Below, one piece after another: positions 1 through 5,032 of a stretch of 5,032 nucleotides of DNA. The first letter of the stretch is position 1; each line of letters opens with the position of its first letter. This DNA comes from Oscillospiraceae bacterium (lineage in GTDB: Bacteria; Bacillota; Clostridia; Oscillospirales; Acutalibacteraceae): contig CACZON010000181.1 of NCBI GenBank assembly GCA_902782805.1, positions 1-5,032 of the forward strand. The letters run 5' to 3'. A program made the position numbers and the translations under genes. A model generated the notes under the pieces. It was not told the DNA's origin and did no database searches. It saw only the letters and a list, made by a program, of their open reading frames with translations.

Positions 1-1137
1 CGCACCAAGGAGATTATCCTGAAGAATCTGCACCGCTCGCCGCTTTACGGCGGCGCGATCGAAGGGATCGGGCCGCGCTACTGCCCGAGCATCGAAGACA
101 AAATCGTCCGCTTTGCCGATAAACCGCGCCACCAGCTCTTTATCGAACCCTGCGGACTCGATACGGAGGAGATGTACCTCCAGGGGATGTCCTCTTCCCT
201 GCCGGAAGACGTACAGATCGCCTTTTACCGGACGATCAAGGGTCTTGAAAATGTTGAAATCATGCGCAGCGCCTATGCGATCGAATACGACTGCGTCGAT
301 CCGACCGCGATGAACGCGACGCTGGAATTCCGGGAATATCCCGGCCTTTACGGCGCCGGTCAGTTCAACGGCAGCTCCGGCTACGAGGAAGCCGCGGCGC
401 AGGGATTCGTTGCCGGCGCGAATGCAGCGCTGAAAATCCTCGGCCGCGAGGAGCTGATCCTCGACCGTGCGAGCTCCTATATCGGAACGCTGATCGACGA
501 TCTGGTCACCAAAGGCGTCAACGATCCCTACCGGATGATGACGTCGCGCTCGGAATACCGGCTTGTTCTGCGCCAGGACAACGCCGACGAACGCCTGACG
601 CCGATCGGTCGCAGGCTCGGGCTGATCAGCGACACGCGATACGAGAAATTCCTCGAAAAAGAGGAAATGAAGAAGAACGAACGCAAACGCGCCGACGAAA
701 CGGTCATTCCGCCGAGCGAGGCGGTCAACGCGATCCTCGTTTCACGTGAAACGTCGCCGATCACCTCCGGCGTGCGCCTGACGGATCTCCTGCGCAGACC
801 GCAGCTTTCCTACGAAGCGCTCGCGCCGGTCGACCCGACGCGCCCGGAGCTTCCGAAGGCGGTTTTTGAAAACGTGGAGATCGAAATCAAGTATGAGGGC
901 TATATCCGCCGCCAGAAGGCCGATATTGCGGAAATGCGACGGCTCGAAGCGAAAAGCCTCCCGAAAGACGTCGATTATTCCAAGCTGATCGGCCTGAGGA
1001 CCGAAGCGCAGGAAAAACTCGGCAAGATCCGGCCGGAGAATATCGGCCAAGCCTCGAGAATCTCCGGCGTCAGCCCGGCGGATATCTCCGTTCTGCTGAT
1101 CTGGCTTGCCAAAAAAGACAGGAGCGCACAAGAATGA
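1..1137 (+). CDS. mnmG: tRNA uridine-5-carboxymethylaminomethyl(34) modification enzyme MnmG (GidA), 5'-truncated by window edge
   Basis: MnmG is the FAD-binding partner of MnmE. The complex installs the (carboxymethyl)aminomethyl group on wobble U34 of certain tRNAs, in the cytoplasm. The reading frame is open from base 1 and gives 378 residues; the family is usually about 620-630, so roughly 250 N-terminal residues with the FAD dinucleotide-binding fold lie outside. Visible family signatures are NLHRSPLYGGAIEGIGPRYCPSIEDK-type sequence at window residues 9-34, whose Cys28 should match the conserved catalytic-region cysteine (Cys277 in E. coli, from memory). GAGQFNGSSGYEEAAAQG follows at 118-135, then MMTSRSEYRLVLRQDNADER at 179-198. 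The C-terminal helical domain carries IGQASRISGVSPADISVLL, near the end and typical of the tRNA/MnmE-interacting region. The stop codon overlaps the rsmG start (ATGA), so the pair is coupled. A parS-like palindrome is embedded at 738-753, where it encodes VSRET. The internal ATG at 172 is not the start, because homology continues upstream of it. Confidence 0.97.
   Translation, partial: RTKEIILKNLHRSPLYGGAIEGIGPRYCPSIEDKIVRFADKPRHQLFIEPCGLDTEEMYLQGMSSSLPEDVQIAFYRTIKGLENVEIMRSAYAIEYDCVDPTAMNATLEFREYPGLYGAGQFNGSSGYEEAAAQGFVAGANAALKILGREELILDRASSYIGTLIDDLVTKGVNDPYRMMTSRSEYRLVLRQDNADERLTPIGRRLGLISDTRYEKFLEKEEMKKNERKRADETVIPPSEAVNAILVSRETSPITSGVRLTDLLRRPQLSYEALAPVDPTRPELPKAVFENVEIEIKYEGYIRRQKADIAEMRRLEAKSLPKDVDYSKLIGLRTEAQEKLGKIRPENIGQASRISGVSPADISVLLIWLAKKDRSAQE
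738..753. promoter_or_regulatory. parS-like ParB-binding site inside mnmG coding sequence
   Basis: The 16-mer CGTTTCACGTGAAACG is a perfect palindrome. It matches the parS consensus TGTTTCACGTGAAACA at 14 of 16 positions; only the outermost pair differs, C/G instead of T/A. It is identical to the 16-bp core at 1957-1972 in the rsmG-parA gap. It lies in frame in mnmG and encodes Val-Ser-Arg-Glu-Thr (window residues 247-251). parS sites inside coding genes near the origin are known, for example within spo0J of Bacillus subtilis. ParB binding here is inferred from sequence. Confidence 0.87.
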
Positions 1138-1847
1138 CGGATATCAGAGATCTTTTGTACGCCGAAGCGCAAAAAGTCGGCTTTTTGCTCTCGAAAGAGC
1201 AGCTCGACCGTTTTCAGCTCTATCTTGAATTCCTGCTGGAAACGAACAAAAGCGTCAATTTAACGGCGATCCGGGAGCCGGAAGAAGTCGTCCGCAAGCA
1301 TTTTATCGATTGTCTGACGCTGCTGAAGGTCTGCGAGATCCCGCAGGGGGCGTCGATCGCCGACGTCGGCACCGGAGCCGGTTTCCCCGGGATGGTTCTG
1401 AAAATCGTTCGCGAGGATCTGCGCCTGACGCTGATCGACAGCCTCAAGAAGCGGCTGAATTTTCTGGACGCGCTCTGCGAAAAGCTTGGACTTTCAGCAA
1501 AGACGCTGCATCTGCGTGCGGAGGAAGCCGGACGCGCGCCGCAGACGCGCGAAAAATTTGATGTTGCGGCGGCCCGCGCCGTCGCTTCGCTCAACGTTCT
1601 GAGTGAATACTGCCTGCCGCTCGTAAAACCGGGCGGAACGTTTATTGCGATGAAAAGCCTCAAAGCGCAGGAAGAACTCGCCGAAGCCGAAAGAGCGATC
1701 GCTTTGCTCGGCGGCGGCAGCGCGAAAATCGAAACGATCCCGCTCTACGAGGATATGACGCGCACGTTCGTCCTGGTCGAAAAGAAACATGCTACGCCGC
1801 CGAAGTATCCGCGTCAAAGCGGAAAAATCGCAAAAGCGCCGCTGTAA
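1134..1847 (+). CDS. rsmG: 16S rRNA (guanine(527)-N7)-methyltransferase RsmG (GidB)
   Basis: RsmG is a cytoplasmic SAM-dependent enzyme that methylates N7 of G527 in the 530 loop of 16S rRNA; loss of it gives low-level streptomycin resistance in several bacteria. The protein is 237 residues, full family length. N-terminal features are NLTAI (42-46) and KHFIDCL (55-61, usually HF-D-SL, here Cys for Ser). The SAM-binding glycine loop is DVGTGAGFPG (77-86), followed by LIDSLKKR (100-107) where the acidic residue normally contacts the ribose of SAM. RAVASL (148-153) and the PGG turn before FIAMK complete the Rossmann fold. The C-terminus KYPRQSGKIAKAPL is the usual KYPR-G---K-P tail. The start is fixed by AGGAG at 1120-1124, nine bases before the ATG, and by the ATGA overlap with mnmG. 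An intrinsic terminator follows 17 bp after the stop. Confidence 0.97.
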   Translation: MTDIRDLLYAEAQKVGFLLSKEQLDRFQLYLEFLLETNKSVNLTAIREPEEVVRKHFIDCLTLLKVCEIPQGASIADVGTGAGFPGMVLKIVREDLRLTLIDSLKKRLNFLDALCEKLGLSAKTLHLRAEEAGRAPQTREKFDVAAARAVASLNVLSEYCLPLVKPGGTFIAMKSLKAQEELAEAERAIALLGGGSAKIETIPLYEDMTRTFVLVEKKHATPPKYPRQSGKIAKAPL

Positions 1848-1864
1848 TCTATATTTGTATAAAG

Positions 1865-1909
1865 AAACACCCTTGCCGGATCAGACCGGAAGGGTGTTTT
1901 TCTTTTTTT
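1865..1909 (+). terminator. Rho-independent terminator of mnmG-rsmG
   Basis: The 5' arm is AAACACCCTT (1865-1874), a bulged G, then CCGG (1876-1879). The loop is ATCAGA. The 3' arm is CCGG (1886-1889) and AAGGGTGTTT (1890-1899). This gives 14 base pairs with one bulge. The tract TTCTTTTTTT continues to 1909. The stem begins 17 bases after the rsmG stop. There is no comparable T-run on the other strand, so it looks directional and separates mnmG-rsmG from parA-parB. Confidence 0.93.
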
Positions 1910-1952
1910 CGGGGCCTGTTTGAACGAAAAGGCGGTGTTCCGGCAAAATAAC

Positions 1953-1974
1953 GAAACGTTTCACGTGAAACGTT
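1953..1974. repeat. Direct repeat GAAACGTT flanking and overlapping parS
   Basis: GAAACGTT occurs at 1953-1960 and again at 1967-1974, exactly 14 bp apart. The left copy lies inside the 10-bp palindrome GAAACGTTTC (1953-1962), so the parS palindrome is nested with a second, shorter palindrome on its left side. GAAAC resembles the inner part of the GTGAAAC half-site. Whether this gives an extra ParB contact or is chance cannot be told from the sequence. Confidence 0.6.
1955..1974. promoter_or_regulatory. parS: parS centromere site in the rsmG-parA intergenic region
   Basis: AACGTTTCACGTGAAACGTT is a 20-bp perfect palindrome containing the near-universal bacterial parS core GTTTCACGTGAAAC (1958-1971). 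ParB dimers bind parS and load there as CTP-dependent sliding clamps that interact with ParA and recruit SMC. The site is 151 bp upstream of the parA start and about 0.9 kb from parB. It also lies 13 bp upstream of a candidate -35 box, so bound or spreading ParB could affect parAB transcription; that is inference. The 16-bp core is identical to the copy in mnmG. Confidence 0.94.
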
Positions 1975-1987
1975 CAAAAAAACTCCG

Positions 1988-2017
1988 TTTACGAAAAACG
2001 ATCGGCAGCTCTATAAA
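1988..2017 (+). promoter_or_regulatory. Candidate sigma-70/SigA promoter P1 for parAB
   Basis: TTTACG (1988-1993, 4 of 6 to TTGACA) is followed by an 18-bp spacer and TATAAA (2012-2017, 5 of 6 to TATAAT). Transcription would begin near 2024, within the AT-rich inverted repeat, giving a leader of about 100 bases. The site is just downstream of parS. A promoter is expected somewhere here because a strong terminator lies upstream and parA needs its own transcript; the exact choice is uncertain. Confidence 0.4.
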
Positions 2018-2053
2018 AGAAAAAGCGAAAAAATGCATTTTCGCTTTTCTTTT
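2015..2053. repeat. AT-rich inverted repeat / stem-loop upstream of parA
   Basis: AAAAGCGAAAA (2021-2031) and TTTTCGCTTTT (2038-2048) are perfect 11-bp reverse complements around the 6-base loop AATGCA. The pairing extends outward by AAAAG/CTTTT (2015-2019 with 2049-2053) if A2020 is bulged, for about 16 pairs in all. On either strand the hairpin is bordered by a T-rich stretch, so it could be a weak bidirectional terminator. It could also be a 5'-leader hairpin or a DNA-level site. The stem has only a small GCG core plus the G-C pair at 2019/2049, which argues against an efficient terminator. Confidence 0.6.
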
Positions 2054-2064
2054 GAACATAATTG

Positions 2065-2073
2065 TGATACAAT
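2065..2073 (+). promoter_or_regulatory. Candidate extended -10 promoter P2 for parA
   Basis: TGATACAAT is an extended -10 form (TG, one base, TACAAT, 5 of 6 to TATAAT). There is no good -35 at 16-18 bp upstream; the region is T-rich (TTTTCT at 17 bp). TTGAAC (2052-2057) is too close for this -10 and 19 bp from CATAAT (2077-2082), a further weak alternative. Transcription from P2 would start near 2080 and leave a leader of about 45 bases that still contains the ribosome binding site and hairpin. Confidence 0.35.
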
Positions 2074-2095
2074 AACCATAATAACGTTCGGAAAA

Positions 2096-2119
2096 GAGGT
2101 GAACTGCGGATTTTCGCAG
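2096..2119 (+). promoter_or_regulatory. parA Shine-Dalgarno with hairpin in the spacer to the start codon
   Basis: GAGGTGA (2096-2102) can pair over seven bases with the 3' end of 16S rRNA, but it lies 23 bases before the parA ATG at 2126, too far for normal initiation. Between them CTGCG (2104-2108) and CGCAG (2115-2119) form a 5-bp stem with a GATTTT loop. Folding it shortens the effective gap to about seven bases, which is ideal. No usable start codon lies at normal distance from the Shine-Dalgarno in the parA frame. The arrangement suggests structure-assisted or structure-controlled initiation; that is inference. Confidence 0.55.
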
Positions 2120-2125
2120 CTTCCT

Positions 2126-2890
2126 ATGGGAAAAATCATCGCGATTGCCAACCAGAAGGGCGGCGTCGGCAAAACAACGACCGCAGTAAACCTTTCGGCC
2201 GCGGTCGGAATGAAGAATAAAAAGGTGCTTCTTGTCGATATGGACCCGCAGGGCAATACCTCGAGCGGGGTCGGCATCGACCGGCGGAATCTGAAAAACA
2301 CGAGCTACGAGCTCGTCATCGGCGCCGCTTCCGCGCAGGAAGCGATCGTACATACGGAATTTTCCGGGCTCGACGTCATTCCCTGCGGCATCAACCTTGC
2401 CGGCGCGGAAATCGAGCTGATTTCGATTGAAAACCGGCTTTCTACGCTGAAAAACGCCTTGGCGACGGTGCGCGGCGCCTACGATTTTATCCTGATCGAC
2501 TGCCCGCCTTCGCTCGGACTGATCACCACCAACGCGCTCTGCGCCTCGGATACGATCCTGATCCCGATCCAGTGTGAGTTTTACGCGCTCGAAGGGCTTT
2601 CACAGCTGATGAATACGGTCCGGATCATCAAACGGCAGTATAATCCGCATCTCGAGATCGAAGGCGTGCTGTTGACGATGTACGACGGACGGCTCAATTT
2701 AACGCAGCAGGTCGTTCACGAGGTGAAGAAATACTTCCCGAAAAAAGTCTATTCGACGGTCATCCCGCGGACGGTTCGACTCTCTGAGGCGCCCGGCTTC
2801 GGCTGCCCGATTTTTTACTTTGACCGGTCGTCCAAGGGCGCGGCGGCATATTCCGCGCTTGCCGACGAGTTTTTAAAGGCAAACCGATAG
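2126..2890 (+). CDS. parA: Chromosome-partitioning ATPase ParA (Soj)
   Basis: ParA/Soj is a deviant-Walker (MinD/ParA) ATPase. Its ATP-bound dimer binds DNA non-specifically, and ParB on parS stimulates hydrolysis, which drives origin segregation; in Bacillus, Soj also regulates DnaA. The 254-residue protein has full family length. The start MGKIIAIANQKGGVGKTT carries the deviant Walker A KGGVGKT (11-17) with the signature Lys11. Switch I/A' is DMDPQG (38-43), Walker B is FILIDCPP (121-128), and RTVRLSEAP in the C-terminal third holds the arginines associated with DNA binding. There is no extra N-terminal HTH, so this is the short chromosomal type rather than the plasmid P1 type. The ATG at 2126 is chosen because Soj proteins begin with this exact MGKIIAI pattern. 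In-frame starts upstream (GTG 2099, ATG 2033) would add non-homologous residues. parB follows after 13 bp. Confidence 0.96.
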   Translation: MGKIIAIANQKGGVGKTTTAVNLSAAVGMKNKKVLLVDMDPQGNTSSGVGIDRRNLKNTSYELVIGAASAQEAIVHTEFSGLDVIPCGINLAGAEIELISIENRLSTLKNALATVRGAYDFILIDCPPSLGLITTNALCASDTILIPIQCEFYALEGLSQLMNTVRIIKRQYNPHLEIEGVLLTMYDGRLNLTQQVVHEVKKYFPKKVYSTVIPRTVRLSEAPGFGCPIFYFDRSSKGAAAYSALADEFLKANR

Positions 2891-2896
2891 AAGGAG
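2891..2896 (+). promoter_or_regulatory. parB ribosome binding site fixing a GTG start
   Basis: AAGGAG begins directly after the parA stop and is seven bases from GTG at 2904. It supports the GTG start, which yields the expected ParB N-terminus with the RGLGKGLDAIF motif. Such tight spacing implies that parB is translated from the parA transcript. Confidence 0.88.
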
Positions 2897-2903
2897 AAGA
2901 AAA

Positions 2904-3740
2904 GTGGCTACGAAAAACAGAGGACTCGGCAAAGGACTCGACGCGATCTTTGCCGAAAACACGGTGGAAACGGGTGGCGCGGTAACGATTCGCCTGAGCG
3001 AAATCGAACCGAACCGCAATCAGCCGCGAAAAGAGTTTGACGAAGCTTCGCTTTCGGAGCTTGCCGATTCCATTGCGGAACACGGGCTGCTGCAGCCGAT
3101 CCTGGTTCGCCCGCTGCCGGACGGCGGCTATCAGATCGTCGCCGGCGAACGCCGGTGGCGCGCCAGCAGGATGGCCGGGCTTTCCGAGATTCCGGCGGTG
3201 ATCCGCGAGCTTTCCGAGCGCGACGCCGCGCAGCTCGCCCTGGTAGAAAACCTGCAGCGCGAGGATCTGAACCCGCTCGAAGAAGCCGAAGGATACGGCG
3301 TTTTGATCGAAACCTACGGACTGACGCAGGAGGAAGCCGCGAAATCGGTAGGAAAATCGCGCCCGGCCGTCACGAACGCGCTGCGGCTGCTTTCGCTGCC
3401 GGATCGCGTAAAAGCGCTATTGCGCGAAGGGACGCTCTCCGCCGGACACGCCCGAGCCTTGCTTGCGCTCGAAGATCCGCAGCGGATCGAGAAAGCGGCG
3501 TTGCTCATTGCCGAAAAAGGGCTCTCCGTCCGCGCGGCGGAACGGCTCGCGCAGGAGGCAAAGGCGGAAAAAAAGCCGGAAAAACGGCGGAAAAACGTTC
3601 TTTTCCGCGAGGCAGAGCTCGCTTTGCAGGAACAGCTCGGACGGAAGGTTTCCGTTCTCGGCAGCCGCAAAAAAGGCACGCTGCAGATCGAATTCTACGG
3701 AGAAGACGATTTAAAAGAGCTCCTCAAGAGCTTTCGATAA
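2904..3740 (+). CDS. parB: Chromosome-partitioning protein ParB (Spo0J), parS-binding CTPase
   Basis: ParB binds parS, uses CTP to close into a DNA-sliding clamp, activates ParA and recruits SMC. The 278 residues cover all domains. The N-terminal ParA-activating peptide RGLGKGLDAIF is at 6-16. The ParB/Srx CTP-binding domain (about 27-125) has NQPRKEF (39-45), GERRWRA (81-87) and ENLQRE (115-120), the conserved nucleotide-contact motifs. The helix-turn-helix that reads parS is about 140-161 (LTQEEAAKSVGKSRPAVTNA), followed by GTLSAGHARALL (176-187). A Lys/Arg-rich linker (220-230) leads to the C-terminal dimerisation domain (about 232-278). The start is GTG, with a good Shine-Dalgarno. Two matching parS sites lie in this window. 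No noc paralogue is seen upstream, and domain order and motifs fit ParB rather than Noc. There is no clear terminator after it, so readthrough into serS is possible. Confidence 0.97.
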   Translation: MATKNRGLGKGLDAIFAENTVETGGAVTIRLSEIEPNRNQPRKEFDEASLSELADSIAEHGLLQPILVRPLPDGGYQIVAGERRWRASRMAGLSEIPAVIRELSERDAAQLALVENLQREDLNPLEEAEGYGVLIETYGLTQEEAAKSVGKSRPAVTNALRLLSLPDRVKALLREGTLSAGHARALLALEDPQRIEKAALLIAEKGLSVRAAERLAQEAKAEKKPEKRRKNVLFREAELALQEQLGRKVSVLGSRKKGTLQIEFYGEDDLKELLKSFR

Positions 3741-3811
3741 GCGTTGAGAAGCACTTTTGGTTGACATAAAACCGAGTTTTACGCAACAGAAAGAAGTTAG
3801 GGGAAAGAAAT
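3741..3811 (+). promoter_or_regulatory. parB-serS gap with weak promoter elements and a small inverted repeat
   Basis: A perfect -35 hexamer TTGACA lies at 3761-3766, but no convincing -10 is found 15-19 bp downstream (CAACAG at 17 bp). An alternative is TTGAGA (3744-3749) with CATAAA (3765-3770) at a short 15-bp spacing. TAAAAC (3767-3772) and GTTTTA (3776-3781) form a 6-bp inverted repeat around CGA. There is no intrinsic terminator. The gap is too short for a T-box leader, which would need about 200 bases or more. serS may be read from its own weak promoter, from the parAB transcript, or both. Confidence 0.3.
3799..3804 (+). promoter_or_regulatory. serS ribosome binding site
   Basis: AGGGGA is seven bases before ATG 3812 and fixes the start, giving the normal SerRS N-terminus MLDIKFLRENPE. 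Confidence 0.8.
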
Positions 3812-5032
3812 ATGCTTGATATCAAATTTTTACGGGAAAACCCGGAGATCGTAAAACAGAACATCCGCAACAAATTCCAGGATCAGAAGCTCCCGCTTGT
3901 CGACGAAGTCATCGCGCTCGATCTGGAAAAGAGAAAAACCCAGCAGGCGGCGGACGCCCTGCGCGCCAACCGCAACAAGCTTTCCAAACAGATCGGCGCT
4001 TTGATCGGCCAGGGAAAGAAGGACGAGGCGGAAGAAGTCAAAAAGCAGGTGTCCGAGCAGGCGAAATCGCTTGAAGAAATGGCGGCGAAGGAACGCGAGC
4101 TCGACGAGAAGATCACTTCGATCATGATGACGATCCCGCAGATCATCGGCCCCGACGTTCCGATCGGGAAAGACGACAGTGAAAACGTGGAGCTCGAGCG
4201 CTTCGGCGAGCCGTTCGTACCGGAATTCGAGATCCCGTACCATACCGACATCATGGAAAAACTCCGCGGGATCGACCTCGACAGCGCGCGGAAAGTTGCG
4301 GGAAACGGCTTCTACTATCTGATGGGCGATATCGCGCGGCTCCATTCGGCGGTGATCAGTTACGCGCGCGATTTTATGATCGACCGCGGCTTTACCTACT
4401 GCGGCCCGCCGTTTATGATCCGCAGCAACGTTGTGACCGGCGTGATGAGCTTTGCGGAGATGGACGCGATGATGTATAAAATCGAGGGCGAGGATCTCTA
4501 CCTGATCGGAACCTCGGAACATTCGATGATCGGAAAATTCATCGATACGATCCTGCCCGAGGCGGAGCTTCCGAAGACGCTGACGAGCTATTCGCCCTGC
4601 TTCCGCAAGGAAAAAGGTGCCCACGGGATCGAGGAGCGCGGCGTTTACCGGATCCATCAGTTTGAAAAGCAGGAAATGATCGTCGTCTGCCGGCCGGAGG
4701 ATTCCGATTACTGGTACGATCAGCTCTGGCACAACACCGTCGATCTCTTCCGCAGCCTCGATATCCCGGTGCGTACGCTGGAATGCTGCTCGGGAGACCT
4801 CGCGGATCTGAAGGTGAAATCGCTCGACGTCGAAGCATGGTCGCCGCGGCAGAAGAAATACTTCGAGGTCGGCAGCTGCTCGAATCTCGGCGACGCTCAG
4901 GCGCGCCGCCTGAAAATACGCATCGACGGAAAAGGCGGAAAATATCTTGCGCATACGCTCAACAACACCGTCGTTGCACCGCCGAGAATGCTGATTGCGT
5001 TCCTTGAGAACAATCTCAACGAAGACGGCAGC
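3812..5032 (+). CDS. serS: Seryl-tRNA synthetase, 3'-truncated by window edge
   Basis: SerRS is a cytoplasmic class II aminoacyl-tRNA synthetase that activates serine with ATP and charges tRNA-Ser (and tRNA-Sec where present). The frame is open from 3812 to the last base, giving 407 residues; about 15-30 C-terminal residues are missing. The N-terminus MLDIKFLRENPEIVKQNI leads into a charged antiparallel coiled coil (about 28-108) that grips the tRNA-Ser long arm. The catalytic core has motif 1 around GFTYCGPPFM (193-202), the serine-binding TSE (234-236), motif 2 FRKE (264-267) with RIHQFEKQEM (280-289), VGSCSN (353-358) and HTLNNT (381-386). The motif 3 region has Arg392 and ENN (399-401). 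Motif 3 reads VVAPPR instead of the usual GLAVGR, and HTLNNT replaces HTLNGS, which recalls SerRS sequences from archaea and some Clostridia (from memory). All catalytic anchors seem present, so it should be active. Confidence 0.96.
   Translation, partial: MLDIKFLRENPEIVKQNIRNKFQDQKLPLVDEVIALDLEKRKTQQAADALRANRNKLSKQIGALIGQGKKDEAEEVKKQVSEQAKSLEEMAAKERELDEKITSIMMTIPQIIGPDVPIGKDDSENVELERFGEPFVPEFEIPYHTDIMEKLRGIDLDSARKVAGNGFYYLMGDIARLHSAVISYARDFMIDRGFTYCGPPFMIRSNVVTGVMSFAEMDAMMYKIEGEDLYLIGTSEHSMIGKFIDTILPEAELPKTLTSYSPCFRKEKGAHGIEERGVYRIHQFEKQEMIVVCRPEDSDYWYDQLWHNTVDLFRSLDIPVRTLECCSGDLADLKVKSLDVEAWSPRQKKYFEVGSCSNLGDAQARRLKIRIDGKGGKYLAHTLNNTVVAPPRMLIAFLENNLNEDGS

Noticed and set aside
2033..2125. 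An upstream ATG giving ParA 31 extra residues, or GTG at 2099 giving nine extra
   Set aside because: The ATG at 2033 falls in the loop of the AT-rich inverted repeat, and the added residues do not look like ParA. The GTG overlaps the Shine-Dalgarno itself. Soj proteins begin at MGKIIAI, matching ATG 2126.
1848..2125. Possible oriC / DnaA boxes in the AT-rich intergenic region
   Set aside because: No TTATNCACA-like 9-mer was found on either strand; TTGTATAAA and TTGTGATACAATA are not adequate matches.
2711..2727. GTTCACGAGGTGAAG in parA as a third parS
   Set aside because: It lacks the central CACGTG and has an inserted base between half-sites, so it is not a parS match.
3718..3732. Short hairpin AGCTC-CTCAA-GAGCT at the end of parB as a terminator
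   Set aside because: Only five pairs, inside the coding sequence, and no T-tract follows.
3155..3769. A 204-codon + strand open frame overlapping parB in another frame
   Set aside because: The translation is extremely arginine/alanine-rich and low in complexity, as expected for an out-of-frame reading of GC-rich codons; parB explains the region.
3741..3811. T-box riboswitch before serS
   Set aside because: The gap is 71 bp, too short for a T-box leader, and no terminator/antiterminator pair is visible.
3830..4954. A 374-codon open frame on the - strand opposite serS
   Set aside because: It lies fully antisense to a clear SerRS, has no recognisable domain, and is explained by the codon bias of the GC-rich + strand gene, which leaves few stops in the antisense frame.

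Overview
The window reads as an origin-proximal housekeeping region of a bacterial chromosome. All recognised genes lie on the + strand: the 3' part of mnmG (gidA), then rsmG (gidB), parA (soj), parB (spo0J), and the 5' part of serS. The order mnmG-rsmG-parA-parB is the classical neighbourhood of oriC in many bacteria. Several features suggest a GC-rich (high-50s percent by eye) member of the Clostridia, perhaps Oscillospiraceae/Ruminococcaceae-like: the parS sequence, strong Shine-Dalgarno sites, the GAGQFNGSSGYEEAAAQG wording in MnmG, and the SerRS type. This placement is inference from remembered family sequences, not a database result. No noc gene is present between rsmG and parA.

Layout: 1-1137 is mnmG, entering from the left with about 250 N-terminal residues missing. 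It overlaps rsmG (1134-1847) by the four bases ATGA, so the two are translationally coupled. A strong intrinsic terminator (1865-1909) closes this unit. The 278-bp gap 1848-2125 is AT-rich and full of signals: the terminator, a parS site inside a 20-bp perfect palindrome (1955-1974), two candidate promoters, a long AT-rich inverted repeat (about 2015-2053), and a strong Shine-Dalgarno separated from the parA start by a small hairpin. parA (2126-2890) and parB (2904-3740) are 13 bp apart and form the partition operon. A 71-bp gap leads to serS (from 3812), which runs off the right edge.

Function: ParB loads on parS as a CTP-dependent clamp, ParA ATPase moves the ParB-parS complex, and together they segregate the origin region and help load SMC/condensin. 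Two copies of the same 16-bp parS-like sequence are visible, one in the intergenic region and one inside the mnmG coding sequence, so the cis and trans parts of parABS sit within about 3 kb. MnmG and RsmG modify tRNA (U34) and 16S rRNA (G527), and SerRS charges tRNA-Ser.

I found no mobile element, CRISPR array, RNA gene or clearly new system. The points most worth a second look are the duplicated parS with one copy in coding sequence, the hairpin in the Shine-Dalgarno-to-start spacer of parA, the inverted repeat before parA, and the divergent motif 3 of SerRS.
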